The notes beneath the pieces are model-generated. The model was not told the DNA's origin. It searched no databases and saw nothing but the letters and a program-made list of their open reading frames with translations. Below, piece after piece: positions 1 to 9,479 of a stretch of DNA of 45,945 nt (positions are counted from its first letter, which is position 1; each line of letters opens with the position of its first letter). The DNA is from Saprospiraceae bacterium (lineage in GTDB: Bacteria > Bacteroidota > Bacteroidia > Chitinophagales > Saprospiraceae). Made by a program: the position numbers and the translations under genes. The stretch covers positions 1-45,945 of the forward strand of contig JALSPK010000065.1 in assembly GCA_026986005.1 (NCBI GenBank). Direction: 5' to 3'.

Positions 1-2641
1 TTCCACATACCAATGGATATGTTTGATCTTCGTAGAATACTTCTATTGTTCCACATGCATCATTGAATCCTGCTGGTGCTCCTGTTACTATTGGATGTGG
101 GTTACCATTTGCATCTACTACATATCCGGTATTACATTCCAACATATCATTGTGTCCCGCTACTCCGTCAAAGTTTACCGGCCACACCATATTGGATAAG
201 TCGATTCCTTTGAAGAAATAGTCTGATGTACATGTCGCTGTCATTCCAGCTCCGTCTGTTACAGTATATACTCTCTTAACTATATATGTACCACAATCAG
301 GTCCGTCGGTTACTGTTTGCACCCATGTCAAATTAGCACTACAGTTATCATCAAATGTTGGTAATGGGAATGCATAATTACCTCCTTCTTCATAACATCC
401 TGCAAATTCACATTCAGCACCGTATACTGTCTTAGCAAAGTATACTTCTTCTCCTTGAGGAGGTGTAATAGTAATTGAATGTGATCCTTCATATCCTGCA
501 TCAAAATCACTTACTACTATATAGTATGTTGTTCCAGCTACTAAATCAACCGTATTGTCAATATTACCGGCATTTGTAGGTTCTTCAAAGAATAATCCTG
601 ATGATCCCAGTACATAACCTCCCATTCCGTCAAACATGTTTGAACATGAATTAACAGCATTGAATGGAGCGTCAAATACACCAACGATCATTTTGTTACC
701 ATCTGAACCCGTAATGGCATATGTTCCGGTTCCTGATACAGTAATTGCATATAAGTCATAATAATGATCTCCTAAATCAGGAATTTGGTTTCCTGTACCA
801 AAGTCCCAACAGTCAAAATGTAGATTTGCTGTCAAATCTTGACTTGTGAATGCACCTCCTATTGATCCGGGCACAACAGCACCGGCTGGAAATTCTCCAC
901 CTTCAGGACATACACACTCAATAGTTGGTGGCATCTTATCCAATACAGTAATCTGACTCCAACAGTTATTTCCTGCTGCATCAAATATTCCTACGAAATA
1001 GTTTCCTAGTGGTACAGGATTTCCAATATTGCCAGGCACATTGAATGGTGCAGCAGGCATATAGTCATATATTTCCACTCTATAATCATCATAACATCCG
1101 TAAGGGCCACCTTCCAATATATCATCAGCTCCTACCGTAGCATTACAATCTTGATCTACTGATATCTGTACTTGATCGTTACATGTTAATGAACTTTTAG
1201 GATTTTGGTATGGCACTACTGTCAAATCAAATTCGCAACTGTCAATAACCTGTGCTGCATTTAACAAATATAGCTTTACATGACCTGTTTCTCCTTTACA
1301 AATTGCTGTTCCGATTGCAGGTCCTTCAGCTACAACAATACCGTCTGTAATAGGATCACCAACAAATGAAAAGTTATTCATCGTAGCATGTGAACTACAA
1401 TCTGCATCATCAGTTCTCACAAAGAAGGTAATTGCTTGTCCTGCACTCATGTGAACATTGAAAGTTCCATTTTGGTTAGATGCACCAAATGGACTAGCAA
1501 TATAATGTGTAGTGAATGATCCGTTAACCAAGTATCCAAATGGATCATAAACAGGCAATCCAAATGCATCATTTTGAACGTAATCCCAATCAAACTGCAA
1601 AGTTCCATCAAAATTTGCTACAAAATTTACCATTGTGTAGTTCCAAACAGCCCCCTCTCCTTTCGGATCACATTGACCAATTTCAAATCTATCTCTAGCA
1701 TACAATGTTACCTCATTAGGCAAGTTATTCATATCAATAGCACTGAATGCACCACTAACACCAAGTCCTGCTCCTATTGCAACTGATCCGGGTCCGTTTA
1801 ATGTAAAAGGACTAGCTTGTGCTGCTCCAAGAGCTGAAGCTGTTGGATCCCATTCAGAGAAAGTAGAAATATCAAAATCTCCTACAAATCCGTTCACTAC
1901 TGGAGGTGCTCCTAATATAGTGTCGTAATTAGTATTACATGTTCCTTCTGTTCTTGCTTCGTATTGTGCAGGCCAACAACATTCTCCTGCATCAAGATAT
2001 ACTACCATGTCTCCAGGACAATCCAAATGACAATCCTGAGCAGCTGGTCCTGCAATTGCAGTAGTCTCCCCCGTAAAAGTATAAACTAAGTCACTTCCAG
2101 GTACTACGTTACTCCATCCACCTCCGTTATCGAATGCAAAGTCATACCCAACGGTACTCGCTGAAGAAATTTCCCAATAAGTGTGTCCACCCGTTGAATT
2201 AACTGCTTGTACACCTACCCAATAAGTAGTAGTACTTACAGCATCTCCTGCCAATACAATAGGAGTCAAATTAATAGTAACAGTTGAAATATCAAATCCA
2301 AAATTGTTTCCCTGAACCACACTTGAAGCAGGGGTTAAGTTATTTTGAACATCAACAACAGCTCCGGGCAAATTTGATAAACCATCATTTTCATATATTG
2401 TTACATCTATATCCGTAGCAGTTGCTCCCGGTGACATGAACAAATTTATTGCAATCGTATTCAATGTCAAATCCATACCTGCCGGTACTGTCAAATCAGC
2501 AGCAGCATTAAAGTTAAATGCAGGGTTTACATTATAACCGTTTTCAAAGTTATTGCTGGCGTTTGATTCACTCCAGGGTCCCTGTGCATATGTTGTAAAG
2601 GCCGTAGCCATTACCATAAAAATTAATAATATTTTTTTCAT
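1..2641 (-). CDS. Giant secreted HYR-like surface protein, C-terminus beyond window
   Basis: An open frame runs from an ATG at 2641 off the left edge (880 codons visible, no stop). Residues 1-19 are a signal peptide (MKKILLIFMVMATAFTTYAQ). The first ~340 residues are a beta-rich region with no counterpart in the related giants. A cysteine-rich segment follows, then HYR-like Ig-fold units with the phrase DKMPPTIEC. From about residue 475 the protein aligns collinearly with the N-terminus of the giant at 35822-40450, sharing for example TVTDGPDCGTY and CTSxYFFKG. By analogy with that paralogue, the missing end should carry dockerin-like, cohesin-like and T9SS sorting modules; this is inference. 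The gene lies 34 bp downstream of the small secreted protein 2676-3080 and shares its leader box. Likely role: cell-surface or matrix adhesin. The surface assignment is fairly sure; the exact function is unknown. Confidence 0.85.
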   Translation of the reverse strand, partial: MKKILLIFMVMATAFTTYAQGPWSESNASNNFENGYNVNPAFNFNAAADLTVPAGMDLTLNTIAINLFMSPGATATDIDVTIYENDGLSNLPGAVVDVQNNLTPASSVVQGNNFGFDISTVTINLTPIVLAGDAVSTTTYWVGVQAVNSTGGHTYWEISSASTVGYDFAFDNGGGWSNVVPGSDLVYTFTGETTAIAGPAAQDCHLDCPGDMVVYLDAGECCWPAQYEARTEGTCNTNYDTILGAPPVVNGFVGDFDISTFSEWDPTASALGAAQASPFTLNGPGSVAIGAGLGVSGAFSAIDMNNLPNEVTLYARDRFEIGQCDPKGEGAVWNYTMVNFVANFDGTLQFDWDYVQNDAFGLPVYDPFGYLVNGSFTTHYIASPFGASNQNGTFNVHMSAGQAITFFVRTDDADCSSHATMNNFSFVGDPITDGIVVAEGPAIGTAICKGETGHVKLYLLNAAQVIDSCEFDLTVVPYQNPKSSLTCNDQVQISVDQDCNATVGADDILEGGPYGCYDDYRVEIYDYMPAAPFNVPGNIGNPVPLGNYFVGIFDAAGNNCWSQITVLDKMPPTIECVCPEGGEFPAGAVVPGSIGGAFTSQDLTANLHFDCWDFGTGNQIPDLGDHYYDLYAITVSGTGTYAITGSDGNKMIVGVFDAPFNAVNSCSNMFDGMGGYVLGSSGLFFEEPTNAGNIDNTVDLVAGTTYYIVVSDFDAGYEGSHSITITPPQGEEVYFAKTVYGAECEFAGCYEEGGNYAFPLPTFDDNCSANLTWVQTVTDGPDCGTYIVKRVYTVTDGAGMTATCTSDYFFKGIDLSNMVWPVNFDGVAGHNDMLECNTGYVVDANGNPHPIVTGAPAGFNDACGTIEVFYEDQTYPLVCG

Positions 2642-2647
2642 AAGATT

Positions 2648-2659
2648 GAGTTTTGGTTA
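2648..2659 (-). promoter_or_regulatory. Conserved leader box of giant surface protein 1
   Basis: On the minus strand this reads TAACCAAAACTC and ends exactly 6 nt before the ATG at 2641. The same box at the same spacing occurs before 3080, 40450 and an orphan ATG at 40822. The fixed distance to the start codon favours a role in the mRNA leader (translation or RNA binding) over a promoter element. Confidence 0.55.
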
Positions 2660-2675
2660 TTTAATTCTTTAAATT

Positions 2676-3080
2676 TTACTGCAATAAATCAACATAAACC
2701 TGCTTTGCAGGATCCAAATATTCAGCAGGAATTTTCTTGTTCAATATTTGGTATGTTTTGTCAATAGCTTCTTTATTGCCAAAGCCTTCTCTTTCAATTC
2801 CATAAATAATCAAACTTCCAAACTCTTTTTCCAAATTAACCATTAAGTCATTTGAAAGTCTTGGATTATTAACTGCGTTTCTAACTGATTTCTGTGTCGG
2901 TAAATTTACCGCACCAACGTCTGGTAAAGCGTTCACATGCAGTGTAATCTTATTAACATAAGAATTTACTGCTTGCGCACTAGTTGTATTTGTACTGAGT
3001 ACAAAAAGACCAACAAGCAAAAATAGCGGTAACACCATTTTTCCTTTTAGCCATAAAAAATTCAAATTCATTTTTTTCAT
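2676..3080 (-). CDS. Small secreted protein of unknown function
   Basis: This 134-residue protein has a hydrophobic signal segment at residues 12-32, and cleavage is likely after TTSAQA. The mature part is about 100 residues, mostly helical-looking, with no cysteines and no family I recognise. A line such as NKITLHVNALPDVGAVNLP, followed by a charged helix, suggests a small soluble or surface-associated protein. The ATG at 3080 is preceded by the same leader box, at the same 6-nt spacing, as the giant protein next door and the giant at 40450. Together with the 34-bp gap to the downstream giant, this suggests coordinated expression, perhaps as a partner or chaperone of the giant (inference). 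No terminator is visible between the two. Confidence 0.75.
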   Translation of the reverse strand: MKKMNLNFLWLKGKMVLPLFLLVGLFVLSTNTTSAQAVNSYVNKITLHVNALPDVGAVNLPTQKSVRNAVNNPRLSNDLMVNLEKEFGSLIIYGIEREGFGNKEAIDKTYQILNKKIPAEYLDPAKQVYVDLLQ

Positions 3081-3492
3081 GAGATTGAGTTTTGGTTATT
3101 AAATAAATTTTTTCGGTTAACCCATAGTACTATTCTTTATTCTATGAATAATATCGGGATTAAAAATAACAATGCAACCACGCCTTTGCGCGATTAAAAG
3201 GAAATGAAACTCTTGACAAACAAAAGTTCATTGAATAAATCCTATTTATTTATTTCGTCTTTTAAAGGATTCGTCTTACTCCTTAATATACACACCTCAG
3301 CGTATAAAAAAAAATCTTATACACTTTTAACATATATATACGGCGTCAAAGTTATTAATAAAATCTCATATATTAATAAAAAAAATGGATTTTTTATTTA
3401 AAAATTTCTCATACGAAATTCATACATATATAAGTCTCTGTAACTAAGTAAATAAAATAATACATGTAATACCAAAATCAACTATCAGCAGC
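3081..3492. other. Intergenic region, AT-rich, leader and presumed promoter of the 3080 gene
   Basis: Apart from the leader box and the AACCG block near its left end, I see nothing defined here. No perfect -7 box (CAAAnnTA on the plus strand) was found before 3080. A 65-codon plus-strand frame (3204-3401) is low-complexity and not supported as a gene. No clear terminator was seen downstream of the GH3/hydrolase gene. Confidence 0.4.
3087..3098 (-). promoter_or_regulatory. Conserved leader box of small secreted protein
   Basis: The minus strand reads TAACCAAAACTC, 6 nt before the ATG at 3080, identical to the box before 2641. A further AACCG block (3114-3119 region) lies upstream; it also recurs upstream of the orphan leader near 40855-40860. 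Confidence 0.55.
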
Positions 3493-6408
3493 TTACTTTA
3501 TATAAGATTGGTATATACAACTTTGTATTTTTGATCTAAAATTATATTTGTACATTTTTCTATTTTTCATAGTGGGAAATGTCCTATTCGAAAGAAAAAT
3601 ATATACAATATTTTCTTTTGGATCAGCCCAAACCCCTGTACCGGTAAACCCATAATGACCAAAAGTGCCGGGAGAAGTCAATTCGGATATATTGCATTCT
3701 TTATTTTTATCCAACTCTTTCATATCCCAACCTATTCCTCTTCTAGTCGAATTCTTAAATCTGGTCGTAAATGAATAAATAGTAGGATAGCTGAAAAAAT
3801 TCTTTCCGCCATAATTTCCTCTATTCAGTACCATTTGCATAAGCCTTGCTAAATCCCTACTAGTAGAAAAAAGTCCAGCGTGTCCACTTACGCCACCTAA
3901 CATCGCTGCCCACATATCGTGCACATATCCTTCAACGATTTGATGCCTCCAATAATCATCATTTTCAGAAGGAGCTATATCTGACTTTGAATATTTCTCC
4001 AAAGGGTTGTATGTAGTATGCGCTAAACCCATTGGAATATAAAAATTGTTTTGAACATATTTATCTTCAGTGATACCCGCAACTTTTTCCAGTACCTCTT
4101 TGGTCATTAGTAATCCAAGATCACTATATTTGTAATTTCTGTGATCTAGCATTGGGCTCTTTAATAACATTGACCAAAGTGTATCTTTATAGTCATTTCT
4201 TAGATACATATTATCAGCTATCTTAGTTGTAAAGCCAGTCTCTTTAGCTTTTCTATAGTATCTTTTTGAAGGGAAAATTTTACCGTTTATAGTATCCAAA
4301 GTCAATTGGTATGCCGGAATCCAAGGCTTTAACCCGGCATGATGAGCCATAGCATCCATTATCACAACATCTTTTTTATTGCTTTTGTCAATCTCTCCAT
4401 CCAGATAATCAGAAAATTTATTAAATACCGTTAGTTTTCCCTCATCTTGCAATTTCATAATTGATAAAGTGGTCGCCATGACTTTAGTTACAGATGCAAG
4501 GCCATATAAATCATTGTTTTTTACTTTTCTCTTCTTCTTATAAGTCCAATAACCAAAACATTTATCATAAATAATATTGCCATCTTTTGCAACTAGAATT
4601 TGACATCCCGGAGCGGCTGCAGAATCAAACATTTCATTTACTATCCTGTTTATTTTTATATCTAAAGAATCTGAATTTATTCCTACTTTTTCAGGAATTG
4701 AATAACCTAATACCAATGAGTTTGCCAATTCTATTCCATCTCCCAATTTAAACTCCTCAGATGCAGTAACTGGCAATTTTCCGGAAACATCAAAAACGCC
4801 TAGTATAGCCTGCGCAGCCATATCTTGTGCCATAGGATCATTTTCGTATGCCTCAACAATTGTAAAATTCTTATCGAATAATTGCAAGACATAAGGTGTA
4901 CCAAAAACGGCTAATATTAATTTGCCTTCTTCATTTAGTTTATCCAACAGCTTTAATTCGCTTTTTGTCAATCCAAAACCCGAATTAGCATTCTTTTTAA
5001 AATCATGTAATCCAACAATAACTTTATCGTACTTTTTTAATTCACTCAAATACTTACCTGCTTGCTTTTTTGTAAAGTTATGTGAAATATTAAATTGTTT
5101 ATTAACAAAATATGTATCAAATCTTTTTTGGAAATATGTTGTTTGCATTGAGCCCAAACTAACTACCGCGATTTTATTTGTATATTCTTCAGGTAATACC
5201 GGTATTTTGCTTTTTGTCTTACCCAAAACGGTAATTGCTTTTCTATATAAATCTTCCTTAAGGGCTAAGTATTTGTTTTGATTTATATCACTTACTACTT
5301 TACGCTTATCCAAATCAGGAGCGTCGTACAAACCAATATTATATTTAGCTGTTAAAATCCTGATAACTGAAGCATCCAACCTTTCCATTGATATCCTCCC
5401 ACTCAAAACAGCTGATTTGACAGCTTTAAAGGCTTTGATAAAATTTTCGGGCAATTCCAACATATCGTTTCCCGCCAAGAAAGCTTCAACTGCTGCTTCC
5501 CCTGGTGAAAAATACTTAGCTACTCCTTTCATCGCCAGAGCGTCTGTCACTATCAATCCAGTGTATTTTAATGAATCTCTCAAAATTCCGGTTACAGCTT
5601 TATTCGAAAGTGAAGTAGCCCTATTCTTTCTACTGTCTATACTCGGAATATGTAAATGTGCCGTCATAATGCTTTTAACTCCTTGTTGAACCAACATTTT
5701 GAATGGGAACAATTCAGTACTCCACAGCCTTTTTTTAGTTAAATCCAAAATTGGCAAATCTTTATGAGAATCAACATCGGCGTAACCATGCCCGGGAAAA
5801 TGTTTTGCACAAGCAATAATATTGCGGCTCTGCAATCCTTTCATATAGGCGTAACCTTTACTTGTAACATTTTTTTTATTTTCACCAAAAGACCTGTCAT
5901 TTATAACTGGATTATTGGGGTTATTATTAATATCAACTAACGGTGAATAACTAAAATTTACACCTATACGATTCAATTGTTCTCCGATATCATAACCCAT
6001 TTCATAGATTATCCTGTTATCTTTGATTGCACCAAGAGTCAATTGATGGGGATATGATATTGCATCCTTCAATCGCATACCTAGTCCCCACTCAGCATCC
6101 ATTGCAATAAACAATGGAATTTTAGATACGCTTTGAAATCTTTTTGTAAGTTCAATTTGTTTCTTTGCAGTGCCTTTAAAAAACGCCAAACCACCAACAT
6201 GGTATTTTCTGGTTAAAGTTTCCACATAGTCAAGATTCTTCTTTTCCCAGTTTGATTGCGCTCTCAACATAAATAACTGCCCCACCTTTTCTTCAACGCT
6301 CATTTGTTTCAGTTGAGTAAATACCCAGGATCTCTTCATATCATCAAAAGAACTACTTTTAGTAGCTAAATTTACCAATAATAAAATCGTAATTATTAAA
6401 TATCTCAT
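3493..6408 (-). CDS. GH3 beta-N-acetylhexosaminidase fused to class C beta-lactamase-like serine hydrolase
   Basis: The protein has 971 residues. Residues 1-20 are a signal peptide or membrane anchor. Residues ~30-360 form a NagZ-like GH3 domain with the catalytic loop KHFPGHG (202-208), DSH (213-215) and the nucleophile in VTDA (D289). Residues ~370-565 match a GH3 C-terminal alpha/beta sandwich. Residues ~575-971 form a serine hydrolase of the beta-lactamase class C/PBP4* type, with SVTK (S639, K642), YSD (761-763) and HYGFTGTG (918-925). NagZ enzymes remove N-acetylglucosamine from muropeptides, and class C-like hydrolases act on D-amino-acid peptides or esters, so a two-step peptidoglycan-processing enzyme in the periplasm is plausible (inference). 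Such fusions are known in Bacteroidota. The start lies 13 bp after the TMTC-like gene's stop, so the two form one operon. The catalytic residues look intact. Confidence 0.9.
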   Translation of the reverse strand: MRYLIITILLLVNLATKSSSFDDMKRSWVFTQLKQMSVEEKVGQLFMLRAQSNWEKKNLDYVETLTRKYHVGGLAFFKGTAKKQIELTKRFQSVSKIPLFIAMDAEWGLGMRLKDAISYPHQLTLGAIKDNRIIYEMGYDIGEQLNRIGVNFSYSPLVDINNNPNNPVINDRSFGENKKNVTSKGYAYMKGLQSRNIIACAKHFPGHGYADVDSHKDLPILDLTKKRLWSTELFPFKMLVQQGVKSIMTAHLHIPSIDSRKNRATSLSNKAVTGILRDSLKYTGLIVTDALAMKGVAKYFSPGEAAVEAFLAGNDMLELPENFIKAFKAVKSAVLSGRISMERLDASVIRILTAKYNIGLYDAPDLDKRKVVSDINQNKYLALKEDLYRKAITVLGKTKSKIPVLPEEYTNKIAVVSLGSMQTTYFQKRFDTYFVNKQFNISHNFTKKQAGKYLSELKKYDKVIVGLHDFKKNANSGFGLTKSELKLLDKLNEEGKLILAVFGTPYVLQLFDKNFTIVEAYENDPMAQDMAAQAILGVFDVSGKLPVTASEEFKLGDGIELANSLVLGYSIPEKVGINSDSLDIKINRIVNEMFDSAAAPGCQILVAKDGNIIYDKCFGYWTYKKKRKVKNNDLYGLASVTKVMATTLSIMKLQDEGKLTVFNKFSDYLDGEIDKSNKKDVVIMDAMAHHAGLKPWIPAYQLTLDTINGKIFPSKRYYRKAKETGFTTKIADNMYLRNDYKDTLWSMLLKSPMLDHRNYKYSDLGLLMTKEVLEKVAGITEDKYVQNNFYIPMGLAHTTYNPLEKYSKSDIAPSENDDYWRHQIVEGYVHDMWAAMLGGVSGHAGLFSTSRDLARLMQMVLNRGNYGGKNFFSYPTIYSFTTRFKNSTRRGIGWDMKELDKNKECNISELTSPGTFGHYGFTGTGVWADPKENIVYIFLSNRTFPTMKNRKMYKYNFRSKIQSCIYQSYIK

Positions 6409-6421
6409 ATCTATAAATATA

Positions 6422-8374
6422 TTAATTGTTATTAAAAATTTTCGGGTCTATTTTCCTAGCAATATCATGGTATTTTTTACCATTTTCTTCATCTCCTATG
6501 TTAAAATAAGCATTCCCCAGATTAAGATTTGCTCCTGCATTCCCGGGTTTTAGTTTTAAAGCTTTTTTGAATTGATTAAGAGCTTTTAGTTTGTTTCCTG
6601 CCATCGCATTGGCGACTCCGTACAACCTTATCGTCTCATAATCATTTTCATCTAATCCAAGAGCTTTTTCCAAATATTTAAGAGCCTTTTTTAAATCATG
6701 CTTTTTTTCTCCATAATACTTTCCTGCATCCCTGTAAGTAATAGCCAGATTCTTTTTTGCATCATTGTAATTTGGGGACAAATTAAGTGCTTTATTGTAA
6801 GCAGTTATCGCTCTATCATAATTTTTTAAGAAATAATTAGCATTTCCCAATATCAAATAAGCATTTTTGTACTTAGGATGAATTGTTACTGCTTTGTTTA
6901 AATATTTAATTGCTTGGTTAAGCATTTTTCTCTTTTTAACACTATTCTTTTCTTTAAAGGCAGCATCAACTAAACTGCCTCCGGCTGCATTTAATGCTTT
7001 TGCACTATTACTTGATACTTTAACATCTGTAGTAAATAATGTATAATCATTCTTCCAAACTCGATTTCTAGCTATTGTTTTAACACTATACATTATAAGA
7101 ATCAATCCCAAAACCCCAAAAGCTAGTGTTTTCCCTCTTTCAGACAAGTAATACAAACCTAATCCAATTAACAAACTAAACCCAAATGATGGCATAAACA
7201 AAAACCTCTCAGACATATTTGTCCCAACAGGAAAGACAATATTGGAAACGATTGAGAGGGTTATAATATAATAAAATATACTAAATGTAATCACTTTGCT
7301 CTTTCTATATGAGTTGAATGCAATATAAATCAAAAATAGATAAAATATCAAACTCAATATTACTTGCCAATCAGCAAAGCTCATCATTGCGATTTGTCTT
7401 GGATAATAATCATTGGTTAAAGGATGTGGGAATATTAACAATGATATGTATTTACCCAAAGTAAAGATTATTGTAGCAATTTTTTCACTCTGCGAGAATG
7501 GTATATACGATTCTCCCATTAGCTTTAAAAATGGATTGTTCATCAATTCCATCGGAGCACCCCCAAAATTAAATCCTAAAATTGATGTCCGCACGCCTAA
7601 AAACAGAACAGTTGCAGCAATAAAAGGCAACATTATCCTAATATAATCTTTTTTCTTGTCCTTAAAAAACAAAAAATATATTATCGGGACAATAGCTAAA
7701 AAAGTAATTGAATTCTCTTTTGAAAATAATGCAAAAACAAAAAACAGAAAAGTAAACCCTTGGTATTTTATAGCTTTATAATTAAACCATTTTATTGAAA
7801 ATATTGTAGCAAGAAAGCTAAAAAGCATAGCGAATAATTCATCCCTTCCTTTTATATTTGCTACCACTTCTGTATGTACAGGATGAGCTATAAAAAAGAC
7901 AATTGGTATAAAAACTAAGAAAAACTTAAATTTTGTATCTCTAACGTTATAAAAAATCAACAATAGAAATTTGTACAATACAATACCCAATAATCCATAA
8001 AGAATAATATTAACAAAATGACTAACTAAGGGACTTTGTCCAAAAAACTGGTTTTCTATAGCAAATGACACAATACTCAATGGCCTGTATCTCCCCCCTG
8101 AAACCAATTTTGCCTTTCCTTTCTTTTTGAAAAATCCATAAAATGAATCGTTTATTAAAATACCGGGTATACCGGCAAACCCTTTTTTAGTGAACATATT
8201 ATCGGTTATGACTATCGCATCATCTTGAGTATAGTCATTGAACAAAGTATTTGAATACAAAATTATTGCAAAAAAGAAAATTAAAATCACATGAAGTCTT
8301 TTGTTTTTATAAAAATTGGTATGTGATTTATCAGTAGCTATTACTGACTTTTTATTTCTCCCTTTGCGTTTCAT
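6422..8374 (-). CDS. TMTC-like polytopic membrane protein with C-terminal TPR repeats
   Basis: This 650-residue protein starts with a basic cytoplasmic tail and then has about ten or eleven hydrophobic segments (residues ~28-440). Between them is an extracytoplasmic loop (NDYTQDDAIVITDN) and the conserved HPVHTEVVANIKGRDELFAM signature. The C-terminal ~200 residues hold at least four TPR units (for example YLNKAVTIHPKYKNAY, AITAYNKALNLSPNY and ALNQFKKALKLKPGN). This matches TMTC-like proteins, whose animal members are GT-C-fold O-mannosyltransferases acting on cadherins. Bacterial homologues are mostly uncharacterised; a lipid-linked sugar transferase acting on secreted proteins is a possibility, not shown here. 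It is the first gene of an operon with the GH3/serine hydrolase. A -7 box match lies at 8409-8416. Confidence 0.85.
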   Translation of the reverse strand: MKRKGRNKKSVIATDKSHTNFYKNKRLHVILIFFFAIILYSNTLFNDYTQDDAIVITDNMFTKKGFAGIPGILINDSFYGFFKKKGKAKLVSGGRYRPLSIVSFAIENQFFGQSPLVSHFVNIILYGLLGIVLYKFLLLIFYNVRDTKFKFFLVFIPIVFFIAHPVHTEVVANIKGRDELFAMLFSFLATIFSIKWFNYKAIKYQGFTFLFFVFALFSKENSITFLAIVPIIYFLFFKDKKKDYIRIMLPFIAATVLFLGVRTSILGFNFGGAPMELMNNPFLKLMGESYIPFSQSEKIATIIFTLGKYISLLIFPHPLTNDYYPRQIAMMSFADWQVILSLIFYLFLIYIAFNSYRKSKVITFSIFYYIITLSIVSNIVFPVGTNMSERFLFMPSFGFSLLIGLGLYYLSERGKTLAFGVLGLILIMYSVKTIARNRVWKNDYTLFTTDVKVSSNSAKALNAAGGSLVDAAFKEKNSVKKRKMLNQAIKYLNKAVTIHPKYKNAYLILGNANYFLKNYDRAITAYNKALNLSPNYNDAKKNLAITYRDAGKYYGEKKHDLKKALKYLEKALGLDENDYETIRLYGVANAMAGNKLKALNQFKKALKLKPGNAGANLNLGNAYFNIGDEENGKKYHDIARKIDPKIFNNN

Positions 8375-8408
8375 TAGTTTTATTAAGGTGCATTATTACA
8401 AAAATCAT

Positions 8409-8416
8409 CAAATATA
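8409..8416 (-). promoter_or_regulatory. Bacteroidota -7 promoter box for the TMTC-like operon
   Basis: The minus strand reads TATATTTG, a perfect TAnnTTTG match, 35 bp before the ATG at 8374. A possible -33 TTTG equivalent (CAAA on plus at 8440-8443) lies 23 bp further up, slightly long for the class. The background is AT-rich, so confidence is moderate. Confidence 0.4.
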
Positions 8417-8494
8417 TAATATTTTATATATAAATAAAACAAAAAAGCACAATTTTTTTTTGTTATTATCAATGATTTTAATGAAAGAGCAAAT

Positions 8495-8560
8495 TAATGT
8501 CTGCCCATAAAATGCTTTATTTTATAAAAACAGAGATATTTAATGAGTTTGCATCTCCAA
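8495..8560 (+). repeat. Degenerate fragment of the 164-bp palindromic element
   Basis: The sequence begins TAATGTCTGCCCATAAAATG and continues with a diverged match to the left half of the complete elements at 23633 and 23799 (same order of AAAAA, ATAGAT-like and GATGAG-like blocks). Only the left half is recognisable and the right end is not visible. It lies between the K+ channel and the TMTC-like operon. Confidence 0.45.
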
Positions 8561-8659
8561 ATAGAATAGTACTTATAGCTCTACTATTTTCACGACACAC
8601 TTGATTTACAATTGAGCGTATACAAATACTTTAAATAAAAGCTCTAAAAATCCCATATT

Positions 8660-9427
8660 TTAATACTTAGTTCCACATTTTGGACACTCACAATTTTTTT
8701 CTTTTTTTTCAATTTGAATTTTTGAAATAAAAGCTGAACTTATTATTCCTGTTGGAAGAGCGACAAATCCGATTCCGATCAGAGCGATAACTGCACTAAG
8801 AAATTTACCAATTCCTGTTATTGGATAAACGTCTCCATACCCAACTGTTGTTAATGTTGCAACAGACCACCACATAGCTTGTCCAATACTTTCAAATTTT
8901 TCCGGTTGAGCATCACTTTCAATATAATACATCAGCGTCGACGAAAGAACAAGTAATACAATTGCCACAAATAGCGTTATTACCAAATCATCTCTTGTTT
9001 CTTTTAATACGCTTGCAATAGTTTTCATTGATTTTGAGAATCTACCTAATTTGAATATTCGTAATAATCTAAAAAGGCGCAGAACTCTTATCACCCTTAA
9101 ATCAAAAGGAAATATTAAAGGTAAATAAAAAGGCAGAATTGATAATAAATCAATAAGTCCAAATTTTGATGTTATAAACTTTAGTTTTTTAGTTAGGTAA
9201 TTTCCCTTTTTATAATCAAAATCCGAACTCCATAATCTTAACAAATATTCAATTGAAAAAATCACTATTGAAAACAATTCAAAATAATAAAATTCATGAT
9301 TGTAGTCATTTTTTAACTCTTTATAGGATTCCAATATTATTGATAAAACATTAAGAATTATTAGTCCATAAATAAATTTTAAAAAATATTTATTTTCATT
9401 TAAAATATCATGAATTTTGTTTTTCAT
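8660..9427 (-). CDS. Voltage-gated potassium channel (Kv/KvAP type)
   Basis: The 255-residue protein has six membrane segments. S1 is at ~16-33, S2 at ~48-66 and S3 at ~90-107. S4 carries arginines at every third position (R111, R114, R117, R120, R123). S5 is at ~148-168, the pore helix leads to the filter TVGYGD (194-199), and S6 is at ~208-233. This is the complete voltage sensor plus K+-selective pore of an inner-membrane tetrameric channel. After S6 a short charged linker ends in CECPKCGTKY (C246, C248, C251), a cysteine cluster resembling half of a zinc ribbon and unusual for this family. No RCK/TrkA domain follows. The gene appears monocistronic. Confidence 0.92.
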   Translation of the reverse strand: MKNKIHDILNENKYFLKFIYGLIILNVLSIILESYKELKNDYNHEFYYFELFSIVIFSIEYLLRLWSSDFDYKKGNYLTKKLKFITSKFGLIDLLSILPFYLPLIFPFDLRVIRVLRLFRLLRIFKLGRFSKSMKTIASVLKETRDDLVITLFVAIVLLVLSSTLMYYIESDAQPEKFESIGQAMWWSVATLTTVGYGDVYPITGIGKFLSAVIALIGIGFVALPTGIISSAFISKIQIEKKEKNCECPKCGTKY

Positions 9428-9479
9428 TTTTTATCGGTATTCATTCCATTATTAGCTGTGCAAAACTTCAGTTTGTGAA

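Noticed and set aside
3204-3401. 65-codon plus-strand frame in the spacer before the small secreted protein
   Set aside because: Low-complexity, Lys/Ile/Ser-rich, no start signal, promoter or recognisable fold; expected by chance in AT-rich DNA.
4922-5689. Plus-strand frames of 119 and 90 codons inside the GH3/serine hydrolase gene
   Set aside because: They lie antisense within a gene with intact catalytic motifs, so they are shadows.
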